Source of the DNA: Lycium barbarum
Lineage: Eukaryota; Streptophyta; Magnoliopsida; Solanales; Solanaceae
Assembly (NCBI RefSeq): GCF_019175385.1
Contig: NC_083345.1
Coordinates: 119,167,657-119,231,656 of the forward strand
Reading direction: 5' to 3'
DNA: 64,000 nt
A program made the translations under genes and the position numbers. Shown piece after piece: positions 34,142 through 45,885 of the stretch. The notes below the pieces were generated by a model. That model had not been told where the DNA came from. It worked only from the letters and a program-made list of their open reading frames with translations, and did not search any database. The number at the start of each line of letters is the position of its first letter. The stretch's first letter is position 1.

Positions 34142-35874
34142 TCAGTACGAATATTGTACCGAGTATGAGAGGCACACATAATGAAAGGAAACATCAATAA
34201 TATGAGGATAACATCAACATGAGACATCTGGATCTGACTGATAATCATAAATGAAGTAATGCATTACTCATACTCATCATCATGACATGTATGCATCATA
34301 TGCAAGCTGCCCGTCCATGTCGGAACGGTGTGATAATCAATAATATTAGCCCGCGTCCAGGCCTCCCGCGTTCGAGGTACCATCTCATGCCGCCCACTAG
34401 TGGTGTCTGCCCACGCCCGTAGGTCGTGGTGTATCCGTATCGCCGCCCGCCGAAGCGGTGTCTGCCCGGCCAACTAGGCCCGGTGTGAATGCAATCATGA
34501 CATGCTTATGAAAATACTCATAGTAATATGCTTATCATAAAATACTTATCTTATCATAATGCGTATATAAGACTCATGATCAACTTTACTCTATCGGGGT
34601 GACGTAAGGTCGTGATCCCCCGATTACATTATGGAACCATCATGGATATTCTGCCTCACCTTGAAAGGACTAGTACATAAGGTGAGTGTCGGCAAGGAAT
34701 AACATCATCATCATTCTAGTGTTATCATATCGTATAACTTAACTCATATAGACATTCATAGGTATAAACTTTTAACTTCTTAGAATGTAAGAACTCATGA
34801 AAGGAGTAGGGATTCAAGCTAAAAGATTCATGCCATTAGAAAGAAGGACTAGCCTCACATACCTTGGTCGTTTAGCTAAGATATTGCTCACTCGTTCTCC
34901 GTCGATATCATGTCGTTACCTTCATAAGAGAATTCGTATCAACATTAGTAGCTAGCTATAAGAACGCGTCGCTAATTCTAGGAGAAGTCGGACAACACTT
35001 CCTTCGCTCATACCACTTTTCCCACGTTCTATATCAACTCCCAATATTCATAATATTATTCGTAATATCATAATTGACAATCGTCATTTACGTGCGTTTA
35101 GCAAAATCCACCATTTTCCTCCAATTTTCCCTTATTTCTACTTCTAGCTCATCCTTGCGTTTTCATGCATTTAATGCTTGTTTCGTGATATAACCATCAT
35201 TTATAACGTATTTGTACTCACAACACTTCAATATTCATAGTTCAATTCCACTATCATTCATTTATGTCACTATTCACTCAATAGCGACCCATTTCTATGT
35301 TCTTCTACATTTCAAGTGTCTAAGCTTTCCAATACTTCAAACAACATGGAATAATCATGAAACTTTCCTTGGATGATGGTTGAACAATCCTTAAGTTGAA
35401 ATACTTCAATTAGCCAAAATCCTAGTTCCACCCTTTGTGGGATTTCTTGACTTAGATGATCCTTTGTTGTGTTCTTACACTTGATTTCATGAATTTGGTG
35501 TTAAAAACCTTAGGTTTCCTTGGATTTTCTTGATATTCTTAGAGTTGAAGTGTTGAAGAACACTCTAGAGCCTTCTTGAAGTGTTTGGATGAAAAATGAC
35601 GTGAAATGGGCTTAAGTTCCCTTTTAATAATTCAAAACCTGGTCTTTAATGAAAATTTGTCGGGATGAACAGTGGTCGTAAATTGCAGTTTACGGTCCGT
35701 CCTCCATGGTCGTTTTTAATCATCCCAGGAACAGAAAGTTTGGCTGAGGATTATGGCAATTTACGACTGAGGTTTACGGTCCGTAAACCAGTTTACGGGC
35801 CGTCCTCCAAGTCGTTTTTAACCATTTTCACAATTTACAGAAAGTTGAGATTTTTGACAAGCTGGAGGACGATT

Positions 35875-35916
35875 GCACTATACGGTCCGTAAATCACTTT
35901 ACGGGCCGTATAGTGC
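35875..35916. repeat. 42-base hairpin in element B LTR
   Basis: Arms GCACTATACGGTCCGTAAA and TTTACGGGCCGTATAGTGC (19 bases, one G-U-type mismatch), loop TCAC. Also present in the other LTR at 42997-43038. Shorter ACGGTCCGT/ACGGGCCGT motifs recur from 35690 on. Confidence 0.85.
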
Positions 35917-36069
35917 CATATACGACCACTGGGCTGAAAAATTTTCCGCGACTTTCTTATTTCAAAAAATTCTTAATTAGCCATTCCCGACTTAATAAAA
36001 CATCATTCACTCAAACTCTTCATCATTCCAGTCATCATACAAGTACGGAGAAATTTCCGAGGTGTAACA

Positions 36070-36084
36070 TTCTTCCCCCCTTTT
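36070..36084 (-). promoter_or_regulatory. element B polypurine tract
   Basis: Minus strand AAAAGGGGGGAAGAA directly against the 3' LTR. Confidence 0.85.
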
Positions 36085-36085
36085 G

Positions 36086-36107
36086 GAACATTCGTCCTCG
36101 AATGTTC
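36086..36107. repeat. inverted repeat next to element B polypurine tract
   Basis: GAACATTCG-TCCT-CGAATGTTC, 9-bp arms. Homologous in sequence and position to 9828-9847 in element A. Confidence 0.7.
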
Positions 36108-36258
36108 GACACTCGGGGATCCTGGAAAAATTTCGCCAGAGTTTCCTTTGTAATTTGGACACTACCTTTCCATTACAACAACCCACAATATCTTCGCCTC
36201 ACACGGCTATATCACAATATCAACACATTTATGGCCACGCACGACCAAAAGCATAAAA

Positions 36259-36741
36259 CTAAAACATACAAACCTTATATCGTCGACGTCTCATCTTGAA
36301 TCTCTTCTGGGATTGGAACAAATGGGGGTATATGGATTTCATCTTCTCCTCTGCTTCCCAAGTCATTTCTTCCCGATTATTGTTCCGCCATAGAACTTTG
36401 ACTGAAGCAACCTCTTTATTCCGAAGCCTTCGTACTTGTCTATCCAAAATGGCAATGGGCATTTCCTCGTAGGTTAGCTTCTCTGTTACTTGCACATCAT
36501 CAATCGGAAGTATTCTTGTTGGGTCTCCAATACACTTGCGGAGCATCGAAACATGGAATACTGGATGTACGGATTCGAGCTCTGAAGGCAAGTCCAATTC
36601 GTAGGCTACTCGAATCACCTTACGAATGATTTGGTAGGGTCCGATATATCTGGGACTTAGCTTTCCCTTCTTGCCAAAGCTCATCACTCCCTTCATCGGC
36701 GATACCTTCAGGAACACCCAATCGCCCACTTGAAATTCCAA
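36259..36741 (-). CDS. element B integrase C-terminus and chromodomain-like tail
   Basis: 160 residues: GDWVFLKVSPMKGVMSFGKK, HPVFHVSMLRK, then VLWRNNNREEMTWEAEE of the chromodomain-like end. Same frame as the ORF at 36745-38073 and separated by a single TGA (36745-36747), so these were one polyprotein. Confidence 0.85.
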   Translation of the reverse strand: MEFQVGDWVFLKVSPMKGVMSFGKKGKLSPRYIGPYQIIRKVIRVAYELDLPSELESVHPVFHVSMLRKCIGDPTRILPIDDVQVTEKLTYEEMPIAILDRQVRRLRNKEVASVKVLWRNNNREEMTWEAEEKMKSIYPHLFQSQKRFKMRRRRYKVCMF

Positions 36742-36744
36742 GTC

Positions 36745-38073
36745 TCATCGGCGATTATCTGCATAAGACCTTTGGCGACTTTGAGCTGTTAACAGTCGGT
36801 CTCGAATCACTTTAACCTTTTCAACTGCTTGCTGGATCAAGTCGGGGCCTATCAATTGTACTCCTCCGGTTTCAAACCATCCAATTGGAGATCTGCATTT
36901 TCTTCCATATAAGGCTTCATACGGGGCCATTTGAATACTGGAATGATAGTTGTTATTATAGGAAAATTCAATAAGAGGCAAATGCTCATCCCAACTACCA
37001 CCAAAGTCCAGCACACACGCTCGTAGCATATCTTTCAAGGTCTGAATAGTACGCTCGGCTTGTCCGTCGGTCTGCGGATGGAACGCCGTGCTGAGCTTCA
37101 CTTGAGTACCTAGACCTTCTTGAAAGGACTTCCAGAACTTGGCTGTGAACTGCGCCCCTCTGTCTGTGATAATGGCCAAAGGAATACCGTGAAGTCGTAC
37201 AATCTCCTTGAGATACAATTTAGCATAATCTTCCGCTGAATATGTGGTTCTAACGGGGAGAAAATGAGCTGCTTTCGTGAGTCTATCCACGATCACCCAT
37301 ATAGAATCATACTTCCCTCGCGTACGGGGTAATCCTACCACAAAATCCATGTTAATTTCTTCCCATTTCCACATAGGAATTTCCATTGCTTGCAATAAGC
37401 CTTCTAGCTTTTGATGCTCGGCCTTCACTTGCTGGCAATTTGGGCACTGTGCTACAAATTCTGCTATGTCTCGCTTCATGCCATCCCACCAATATATCAA
37501 TTTGAGATCGTGGTACATCTTGGTTGCACCTAGATGAATAGAATACCGGGAATAATGTGCTTCCTCTAAAATCCGTTGGCGCAAGTTCGCTACATTCGGT
37601 ACACATAACCTGTCTCGATATCCAAGAACCCCTTCTATGGAAACTTCGAATGGAGACTTTTCCTTTCCATAGGATAGATCTCGGTAGTGGCTTAATTGAG
37701 GATCTTCATATTGCCGTCCCTTCACTTCTAGATTCAATGATGAAACTGCGGGGTCATTGACGCTAATACCTGCATCTCCTGAATCAATTGGCCGTACGCC
37801 GAGACTTGCTAACCGATGGACCTCACGAACCATTTCTCGCTTTTCCGAAGGAACTCCACTTAAACTGCCCATCGATCGGCGGCTAAGTGCATCTGCCACT
37901 ACATTCGCCTTCCCTGGATGATATAGAATGTTCACATCGTAATCCTTCAGTAATTCTAACCATCGCCTTTGCTGTAGGTTCAACTCCTTCTGTTTGAAAA
38001 TATATTGAAGGCTTTTGTGATCCGTATAGATGTCCACGTGCACACCATATAAGTAGTGTCTCCATATTTTCAA
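36745..38073 (-). CDS. element B Pol part 2: RNase H end and integrase
   Basis: 442 residues open. RNase H end ([12 protein letters not shown] near 15-26, ADALSRR near 65), an integrase zinc finger ending CPNCQQ, and core residues in INMDF, TDRGAQF and GQAERT. The first codons are not a natural start: a missing base near 38074-38075 shifts the frame from the upstream ORF. Confidence 0.88.
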   Translation of the reverse strand: MKIWRHYLYGVHVDIYTDHKSLQYIFKQKELNLQQRRWLELLKDYDVNILYHPGKANVVADALSRRSMGSLSGVPSEKREMVREVHRLASLGVRPIDSGDAGISVNDPAVSSLNLEVKGRQYEDPQLSHYRDLSYGKEKSPFEVSIEGVLGYRDRLCVPNVANLRQRILEEAHYSRYSIHLGATKMYHDLKLIYWWDGMKRDIAEFVAQCPNCQQVKAEHQKLEGLLQAMEIPMWKWEEINMDFVVGLPRTRGKYDSIWVIVDRLTKAAHFLPVRTTYSAEDYAKLYLKEIVRLHGIPLAIITDRGAQFTAKFWKSFQEGLGTQVKLSTAFHPQTDGQAERTIQTLKDMLRACVLDFGGSWDEHLPLIEFSYNNNYHSSIQMAPYEALYGRKCRSPIGWFETGGVQLIGPDLIQQAVEKVKVIRDRLLTAQSRQRSYADNRR

Positions 38074-40337
38074 TCATGAATGACCGCAGCTAGCTCCAGA
38101 TCATGAGTGGGATAATTCTGTTCATGTTTTCGCAACTGTCTCGAAGAATATGCAATAACTTTCCCATTCTGCATCAATACACATCCTAATCCCACACCGG
38201 AGGCGTCACAATATACTACATAGCCATCTGATCCTTCTGGAAGTGTTAGCACTGGCGCTGAGGTCAACCTGTTTTTCAACTCTTGGAAGTTACGCTCACA
38301 GGCATCACTCCACTGGAATTTAGCCGACTTCTGGGTTAACTTTGTCAATGGGGCTGAAATAGATGAGAAACCCTCTACGAATCTTCGATAATTACCTGCC
38401 AAACCCAGAAAACTACGAACTTCTGTAGGCGTCGTAGGTCTTGGCCAAGTCTTCACAGCTTCTATTTTCTGAGTGTCGACTCGGATACCATCATCTGAAA
38501 TAACATGACCTAGAAATGCCACTGAGTTTAGCCAAAACTCGCACTTCAAAAACTTTGCATACAATTCCCGATCTCGAAGAACGCCAAGAACAATTCTTAG
38601 ATGATCTGCATGTTCTGATTCTGTGCGAGAATATACCAGGATATCGTCGATAAACACTATCACAAAAAGGTCCAAGAACGGCCTGAACACATTATTCATT
38701 AAATTCATGAACACTGTCGGGGCATTCGTCAACCCGAACGACATTACTCGAAACTCGTAGTGACCATATCTTGTCCTGAAGGCAGTCTTGGGAATATCTG
38801 CTTCCCTAATTCTTACCTGATGATAACCCGATCTCAGATCTATCTTGGAGAACCATTTAGCACCTTGCCATTGATCGAACAAGTCGTCAATTCTAGGAAG
38901 GGGATATTTGTTCTTCACCGTCACTTTGTTCAGCTGTCTGCAATCAATACACATTCGTAACGAACCGTCTTTCTTCCTTACGAACAAGACTGGTGCTCCC
39001 CATGGAGAGGAACTGGGCCTGATGAACCCCTTCTCAAGCAAATCTTTTAGGTGTGCTTTTAGCTCTTTCAGTTCTGCTGGAGCCATTCGATAAGGAGGAA
39101 TAGAGATAGGCTCAGTTTTTGGTAATACATCAATGGCGAAATCAATCTCCCTTTCTGGAGGAAAACCTGGTAACTCGTCGGGAAACACATCTGGGAATTC
39201 ATTCACTACCGGGATAGACTGGAAAGTTGGCACTTCTGCTTCTGTGTCATGAACCCGAACTAGATGACAAATATAACCTTTTGCTATCATCTTTCTCGCC
39301 TTAAGGTAAGAAATAAACCTACCCTTTGGGGAAACTGTATTACCCTTCCACTCAAGTATGGGTTCTCCCAGAAATTGGAATCGAACTACCTTTGTCCGGC
39401 AACAAACATTAGCATAGCACGATGCCAACCAGTCCATACCCATAATTACGTCAAAATCTATCATCTCAAGTTCAATAAAATCCGCTGTCGTCTGGCGATC
39501 ACATATAATGACTACACAGTTCTTATATACTTGCCTCTCTATTACAGGATCACCAACCGGAGTGAATACCTCGAAAGGTTTAATCGGCTCAGGTCTCACC
39601 CCAACACAATCAGCGATATACGGAGTAATATATGAGAAAGTAGAACCCGGATCAATCAGAGCATATACGTCACGGGAAAGTATAGTCAAGGTACCTGTGA
39701 CAATATCTGGGGAAGACTCAAGATCCTGTCGCCCAGCTAAGGCATATACACGGGGCTGAACGGCACTTGAAGTAGATGCTCCCCCTCTGCCTCTGCCTGC
39801 CGTAGTCTGAGGAGTCTGTGCTGTCGGGCATACTGAAGAAGACCCCGCTACTGAACCTGTGGGCTGAGTCCCCGCTCTATCTCTCGCTGAAGGGCAATCT
39901 CTCATCATATGACCAACCTGTCCGCAAGCATAACAAGCATCCGAACCCTGACGACACTGTCCGGAATGTAATTTGCCACACTGGCTACACCGCGGTACTG
40001 AAGGTCTCATCTGGCTAAAGTCTCCCCTAGACTGCGAATCTGAGGCCCTCGAACTCTGCCCCTGGCCTGACTGAGTAGAACGATCAAATCTCCTATCAGA
40101 GAATTTGGGAGGTGCACTGGTCGCTGACTGACCTGAGTGCCTGGAATGCGTCTGTCTCGGTCCCCCTCGGTACTCACTGCTCTCCCCCATAGATCTATCC
40201 CTCTTACCTTGTCTTCTGTCACCCTCACGATCACTTCTCTGTTGTCGTTGTCGTTCCTCGAGGTTCTGAGCATGGGCCTGTATCCGGGAAATATCCATCC
40301 CGTCTTGCAAAGAGGCTGTCAGGCAATCTTTGAACAA
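38070..40337 (-). CDS. element B gag end, protease, RT, RNase H start
   Basis: 755 residues. Residual gag C-terminus 1-110, two zinc knuckles (C117-x2-C and [14 protein letters not shown] at 135-148), protease DPGS at 229-232, RT about 400-590 with FIDD at 562-565, RNase H Asp711 in VVYCDAS. It ends in a frameshift inside RNase H (LAAVIHD then stop). The initial Met is an artefact of the gag deletion. Confidence 0.9.
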   Translation of the reverse strand: MFKDCLTASLQDGMDISRIQAHAQNLEERQRQQRSDREGDRRQGKRDRSMGESSEYRGGPRQTHSRHSGQSATSAPPKFSDRRFDRSTQSGQGQSSRASDSQSRGDFSQMRPSVPRCSQCGKLHSGQCRQGSDACYACGQVGHMMRDCPSARDRAGTQPTGSVAGSSSVCPTAQTPQTTAGRGRGGASTSSAVQPRVYALAGRQDLESSPDIVTGTLTILSRDVYALIDPGSTFSYITPYIADCVGVRPEPIKPFEVFTPVGDPVIERQVYKNCVVIICDRQTTADFIELEMIDFDVIMGMDWLASCYANVCCRTKVVRFQFLGEPILEWKGNTVSPKGRFISYLKARKMIAKGYICHLVRVHDTEAEVPTFQSIPVVNEFPDVFPDELPGFPPEREIDFAIDVLPKTEPISIPPYRMAPAELKELKAHLKDLLEKGFIRPSSSPWGAPVLFVRKKDGSLRMCIDCRQLNKVTVKNKYPLPRIDDLFDQWQGAKWFSKIDLRSGYHQVRIREADIPKTAFRTRYGHYEFRVMSFGLTNAPTVFMNLMNNVFRPFLDLFVIVFIDDILVYSRTESEHADHLRIVLGVLRDRELYAKFLKCEFWLNSVAFLGHVISDDGIRVDTQKIEAVKTWPRPTTPTEVRSFLGLAGNYRRFVEGFSSISAPLTKLTQKSAKFQWSDACERNFQELKNRLTSAPVLTLPEGSDGYVVYCDASGVGLGCVLMQNGKVIAYSSRQLRKHEQNYPTHDLELAAVIHD

Positions 40338-40690
40338 GCTGAACGATCACTTGGGCCCGCATTCTGTCGTTGTGCCTGAGCGGCAACCAACTGTGTCAAT
40401 AAATGTATGGCCTCGGACACTTGTTGACCTGAAGCACCCGGTGGAGGAATCGGAGCTGAGGCTCCTCTCTGCTCTTCTACATTGGGCGCGGCCTCACTTT
40501 GCGACTCACTTTCCTCTACCTCCGCCGGAGGCTCCCTTTCTGCCCGCTTCTTCGTCATAGCTTTGCCTTTCTGGGCAGCTGTAGCTTTTCCTTTCGGCGG
40601 CATTTTTCTAAAACCATAATGCACTTTTAGGAATGATATAATCCTAGACATGGCTCTATCGCACGATCTCATAAGAAGAAGAATTGTCAT
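40319..40690 (-). pseudogene. element B gag N-terminus, truncated
   Basis: From about 40602: MPPKGKATAAQKGKA, then an acidic/Pro-rich linker and HLLTQLVAAQAQRQNAG, then a frame break at about 40340. The capsid region present in intact chromoviruses is missing, as in element A. Confidence 0.8.
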
Positions 40691-40793
40691 TTTCCTAAAT
40701 GCCCCGTAGCCTTTTGTTTATTAGCGTGGCGCGCAACACACCATAAACATGACTCTACTAGACACGGCTTGTAGACACTTCCTAGGGCGAACT

Positions 40794-40805
40794 GCTCTGA
40801 TACCA
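40794..40805 (-). promoter_or_regulatory. element B primer-binding site
   Basis: Minus strand TGGTATCAGAGC, complementary to initiator methionine tRNA. Confidence 0.9.
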
Positions 40806-40809
40806 CTTC

Positions 40810-43191
40810 TGTCACGACCCAGCTAGGGGCCGCGACGGGTACCCGGAGCTAGTTACCGAGCACCGCTCACTCTACTACTTGTCTCGCTCATTTAATACTC
40901 TTTTATCAATTTTACATACCAATTATAGGAAAATCATAGTTAATCAAGACATAATTACTTTATATACATTTGCCTCTTAGCCATCAAAATAATATACATG
41001 CATTTGAAAACATCTTGTGAGACCATCTAACCCACACTGCGTATCTACGAGCCTCTATTAACATAATGAATACATAGACGGAACAAGACTCCGTCATGCC
41101 CAAAATATGCATATATGAATGTACATCAAAAGAATAGCCATAAGCACCTCCGAACAATGGAGTGCTATCTATCAGCTGACAGCTATTGAGGACCTGGGCC
41201 AAGCTCTCCTCCCTGTCTACCTGTGGGCATGAACACAGCGTCCGAAGAAAGGACGTCAGTACTAATATTGTACCGAGTATGAGAGGCACACATAATGAAA
41301 GGAAACATCAATAATATGAGGATAACATCAACATGAGACATCTGGATCTGACTGATAATCATAAATGAAGTAATGCATGCTATCTTTACTCATACTCATT
41401 ATCATGACATGTATGCATCATATGCAAGCTGCCCGTCCATGTTGGAACGGTGTGATAATCAATAATATTAGCCCGCGTCCAGGCCTCCCGCGTCCGGGGT
41501 ACCATCTCATGCCGCCCACTAGTGGTGTCTGCCCACGCCCGTAGGTCGTGGTGTATCCGTATCGCCGCCCGCCGAAGCGGTGTCTGCCCGGCCAACTAGG
41601 CCCGGTGTGAATGCAATCATGACATGCTTATGAAAATACTCATAGTAATATGCTTATCATAAAATACTTATCTTATCATAATGCGTATATAAGACTCATG
41701 ATCAACTTTACTCTATCGGGGTGACGTAAGGTCGTGATCCCCCGATTACATTATGGAACCATCATGGATATTCTGCCTCACCTTGAAAGGACTAGTACAT
41801 AAGGTGAGTGTAGGCAAGGAATAACATCATCATCATTCTAGTGTTATCATATCGTATAACTTAACTCATATAGACATTCATAGGTATAAGCTTTTAACTT
41901 CTTAGAATGTAAGAACTCATGAAAGGAGTAGGGATTCAAGCTAAAAGATTCATGCCATTAGAAAGAAGGACTAGCCTCACATACCTTGGTCGTTTAGCTA
42001 AGATATTGCTCACTCATTCTCCGTCGATATCATGTCGTTACCTTCATAAGAGAATTCGTATCAACATTAGTAGCTAGCTATAAGAACGCGTCGCTAATTC
42101 TAGGAGAAGTCGGACAACACTTCCTTCGCTCATACCACTTTTCTCACGTTCTATATCAAATCCCAATATTCATAATATTATTCGTAATATCATAATCGAC
42201 AATCGTCATTTACGTGCGTTTAGCAAAATCCACCATTTTCCTCCAATTTTCCCTTATTTCTACTTCTAGCTCATCCTTGCGTTTTCATGCATTTAATGCT
42301 TGTTTCGTGATATAACCATCATTTATAACGTATTTGTACTCACAACACTTCAATATTCATAGTTCAATTCCACTATCATTCATTTATGTCACTATTCACT
42401 CAATAGCGACCCATTTCTATGTTCTTCTACATTTCAAGTGTCTAAGCTTTCCAATACTTCAAACAACATGGAATAATCATGAAACTTTCCTTGGATGATG
42501 GTTGAACAATCCTTAAGTTGAAATACTTCAATTAGCCAAAATCCTAGTTCCACCCTTTGTGGGATTTCTTGACTTAGATGATCCTTTGTTGTGTTCTTAC
42601 ACTTGATTTCATGAATTTGGTGTTAAAAACCTTAGGTTTCCTTGGATTTTCTTGATATTCTTAGAGTTGAAGTGTTGAAGAACACTCTAGAGCCTTCTTG
42701 AAGTGTTTGGATGAAAAATGACGTGAAATGGGCTTAAGTTCCCTTTTAATAATTCAAAACCTGGTCTTTAATGAAAATTTGTCGGGATGAACAGTGGTCG
42801 TAAATTGCAGTTTACGGTCCGTCCTCCATGGTCGTTTTTAATCATCCCAGGAACAGAAAGTTTGGCTGAGGATTATGGCAATTTACGACTGAGGTTTACG
42901 GTCCGTAAACCAGTTTACGGGCCGTCCTCCAAGTCGTTTTTAACCATTTTCACAATTTACAGAAAGTTGAGATTTTTGACAAGCTGGAGGACGATTGCAC
43001 TATACGGTCCGTAAATCACTTTACGGGCCGTATAGTGCCATATACGACCACTGGGCTGAAAAATTTTCCGCGACTTTCTTATTTCAAAAAATTCTTAATT
43101 AGCCATTCCCGACTTAATAAAACATCATTCACTCAAACTCTTCATCATTCCAGTCATCATACAAGTACGGAGAAATTTCCGAGGTGTAACA
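40810..43191 (-). repeat. element B 5' LTR (right in window)
   Basis: 2382 bp, homologous to 33696-36069. The hairpin is intact at 41239-41255. Confidence 0.92.
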
Positions 43192-43193
43192 TG

Positions 43194-43243
<50 letters not shown>
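43192..43243. repeat. (TA)n/(AAT)n microsatellite
   Basis: TATATAT then about 14 AAT units, the far side of the element B insertion site. Confidence 0.9.
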
Positions 43244-44098
43244 GTAAAAGTGAGAAGACCCTAAGTGTAAAGTTGGATTACCAAAATGTCCCTCAAAAGA
43301 TTGAAAGACATTTTTACCCCTCATTTAAGTACTACTTTTTTAAAAAAATTATAGTATAGTAAATTCGCTTCAAATAAATGATAAATGAATTAATTAAACG
43401 GAAAGTCATTGGCATGAAATTCATGTATCTGCCAAATACTTGCTGCAAATTCATTAATAGTGCAGTTTCACTTTATTGTAATTATTTCCATTTCTGAGTA
43501 ATTATTGGCGTATTGCAAAGGTCATGTATCTGCCCAATAATTACTGCTCAATTTTGGCCCTTCACATCTTAAATTAAAATAGTCAAGCTTCTTGAATTAC
43601 AAACAGAGTGAAATAAGTATTTATAAAAAATCAAAAATATTTTCTTAACTAGTTTTTGAGTTATTTTGCCATTTCATTTGGCAAAATACTCAAATATATA
43701 TTATACAGAGTTTTACGTATAATAATAAGAATTTATTATGTTCAAATAAGTGTTTAATTTAGGTACGTATTTCAAATTGTCAAATTAAAGTCATTTATGA
43801 TTTATATTCTATAATTAGGCTGTATTTTGCAAGATAGATATTTTACTCTGTTAAAGTTAAGAAGCTTAATTATTTAATTGAATTATTAATTTATTTCAAT
43901 TGTATTTTGAGGTGAGTTCAGTTGCGCAAAACACGATTTTTATTTAGACGAAATTAGCTATTTATGCAAGAAAGTGTCTATGTTTTAAAAGAGATAGCTA
44001 GACTCTGTATCCTTGTAAACTCATTAAGACCAGCTTTAAAAGCTATATCCAGCCCAAAACAAACATCCGAAAATACCCGGCCCGCTTAGAGCCTGTTT
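43244..44098. other. AT-rich non-coding stretch
   Basis: No gene or named repeat seen. Confidence 0.5.
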
Positions 44099-44285
44099 AG
44101 ATTGGGTTATAAGTTGTTGAAAACAGCTTATAAGCTATTTTCATCTTAAAGACATTTTGTGTTTAAAATAAATTTAAAAAATAATTAGACCCGTTTGACT
44201 TAGCTTATCTAAAGCAGCTTATAAGCTGAAAACAACTTATAAGCCGAAAAAAAATAAGTTGGGCTAAGCCCATCCAAACAGGCTC
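44099..44285. mobile_element. PIF/Harbinger-type MITE, 187 bp
   Basis: Ends GAGCCTGTTTAGATTGGG and, inverted, GAGCCTGTTTGGATGGGC, flanked by TTA at 44096-44098 and 44286-44288. AGCTTATAAGCT-like palindromes inside. Confidence 0.75.
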
Positions 44286-44289
44286 TTAG

Positions 44290-44367
44290 TCCTTTATCCT
44301 CCAAAAAACCAATTCAGCTTTCATTTTCCTCAACCAGCAGCCAAACGTACCCTAAATCCCTTCAACA
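44290..44367 (+). other. possible 5' UTR exon with splice donor
   Basis: A CA/CT-rich stretch ending CTTCAACAG then GTAATCTT resembles a plant leader exon. Intron-like, T-rich sequence follows to about 45880 and no coding exon is found before the duplicated block begins. It may be a decapitated gene leader. Weak. Confidence 0.2.
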
Positions 44368-44689
44368 GGTAATCTTCTCGTCATTTTTATAACTTTTAGT
44401 TTCCTGCCCACTATAATTTTGTGTTAGTTATAAGTAGATTAGATTATAATTATTTTTTTTAGTAATTTTCCTCTTTGTTTTAGTATTCTTTCATTTTTCA
44501 GTTCTGTGTTTTTTTTTTTCCATTTCATATAGATTAGTTTAAATTCAATCTTGTTTAATTTAGATAATTAGATTTTCTTTTCCTTTTAGCTAAAAATATT
44601 AAGGTTGCTGTTTAATATGCTCTTTCGTTATGTTCCTTAGTCTATCTTGAATGCTCATGTTTGCAGTAGCTAAAGTTGGAAAGAAGTTA

Positions 44690-44895
44690 TCTCGTTTGGT
44701 TGGAAACAACTTATCCCGGGATAACTAATTCCGGGATAAGTTATCCCGGAATTAGTTATTCCATCCTCAAGGTGGGATAAAAAAACACTCTAATCTATCC
44801 CGAGTTTTTTTCCAACTAAACGTGGGATAAGGCGGTACTAATTTTATCCTAGGACTATTTTTCTCTATCCATCGTACCAAACGAGCCCTAAGAGG
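44690..44895. mobile_element. MITE-like element with long palindrome
   Basis: CTCGTTTGGTT near 44693 and the inverted ACCAAACGAG near 44876 form termini. Target duplication not clear. A perfect 19-bp-arm palindrome sits at 44721-44759 (centre G44740, arms with TTATCCCGG). Confidence 0.55.
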
Positions 44896-45885
44896 TTAAA
44901 ACTTAATCAGCCGCCTTCTTTAATCTAAAAAAGGGCTAAGTATTATCACTACCCAGTTCTGAGTGTAGATTAAAACATTGAGTAGTTGTTCATGATTAAG
45001 TTTTATTGGTTTAGATGTTTAACTTCCTTTCAATGCAAATGTAAAACATGATTTAGCTCCTTTTCTGTTTACATTTTCAGTTTGTTAGCTCTACAAATGC
45101 CTGCGTGATTAAACTCCAACTTTATACTCATTATTAAAATCCTTTTCTTGGTTTTTGTTTGTTATAGTTCACTACTTCCCATGTAGTATAGAATACATTG
45201 TTGGTCTTCTGTTGCTTTCCTTCTTTATATGGTTCTGTGCATATGTGTTTCGTATGTATGAATGCATGTATTTGTGCACCTTGTTGAGCTTATTTCCATC
45301 TTCAAATTTATAGTATCATGAATCGTTTACAACTTTTCTTATGTGTTCTTTATATGTTTAAATGAATTTAATCTAAACGGATGAACTTATTCAAAGATTT
45401 GGGCTGCTAGATCTTGTGAGGATTCAGTTTCTAGTTTTTAGAACAAGGGTGTTTACCTCCCTGTTAAGTGGGAAGTTTTTGTGCTTTCTCGATAATGCTT
45501 TCTTTATTCTGAGAATCACCTTGGATCTGTCCTAAGTTCTAAAATGGATTATGTTTTTCCCTCAGTAATGACTAAGTTTAACTCGCTAAGTTTCGAGAGA
45601 TCTTATGTAGAAGTTTGTGTCTAATTTAAATTAACCTGATTAGGTCCAAACAGTGGTTTTTTGTTTCAGTCCTCTTTTGCTTCCCGGTTTAAAGAAGCAA
45701 AATGATGGTTATTATGATCTCTTAAGGTATAATCTATGTTTGAGGTGTTGTTTTCTTCGAGGTGTTTGTTTGGCTGATAGTTTAAGTCAGAATCCGAGTC
45801 CATGTTTATGGTATAGCTTGAAGTTCATGGTCCCAATCTCTGTTTGTTGTGCCTCTGCTAAGTTAAAAAAAAAAATAAAAAAATA
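44896..45885. other. T-rich non-coding, intron-like
   Basis: No ORF of interest. Ends in an A-rich run (45865-45892) exactly where homology to the deneddylase 3' flank begins. Confidence 0.4.

Larger units (their letters stand above)
33696..36069 (-). repeat. element B 3' LTR (left in window)
   Basis: 2374 bp, TGTCACGACC to GAGGTGTAACA. Carries hairpins at 34125-34141 and 35875-35916. Confidence 0.92.
33696..43191 (-). mobile_element. LTR retrotransposon B, Ty3/gypsy chromovirus
   Basis: A 9.5-kb minus-strand element with LTRs 33696-36069 and 40810-43191. It lies in a TA microsatellite. The flanks TATAT and TGTAT are a likely 5-bp duplication with one change. It is the same clade as element A by domain order and PBS, but has shorter, unrelated LTRs except for the conserved hairpin block. 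Gag is internally deleted and pol is frameshifted. By eye the LTRs differ at about 25-30 positions plus a small indel, so it is older than element A. Confidence 0.92.

Noticed and set aside
34264..34473. 69-residue minus ORF in element B LTR (copy at 41386-41595)
   Set aside because: LTR sequence without domain; present only as an LTR pair.
35665..35892. 75-residue ORF with repeated TVR-GP-like residues, repeated at 42787
   Set aside because: Produced by the ACGGTCCGT palindromes of the element B LTR, not a protein gene.
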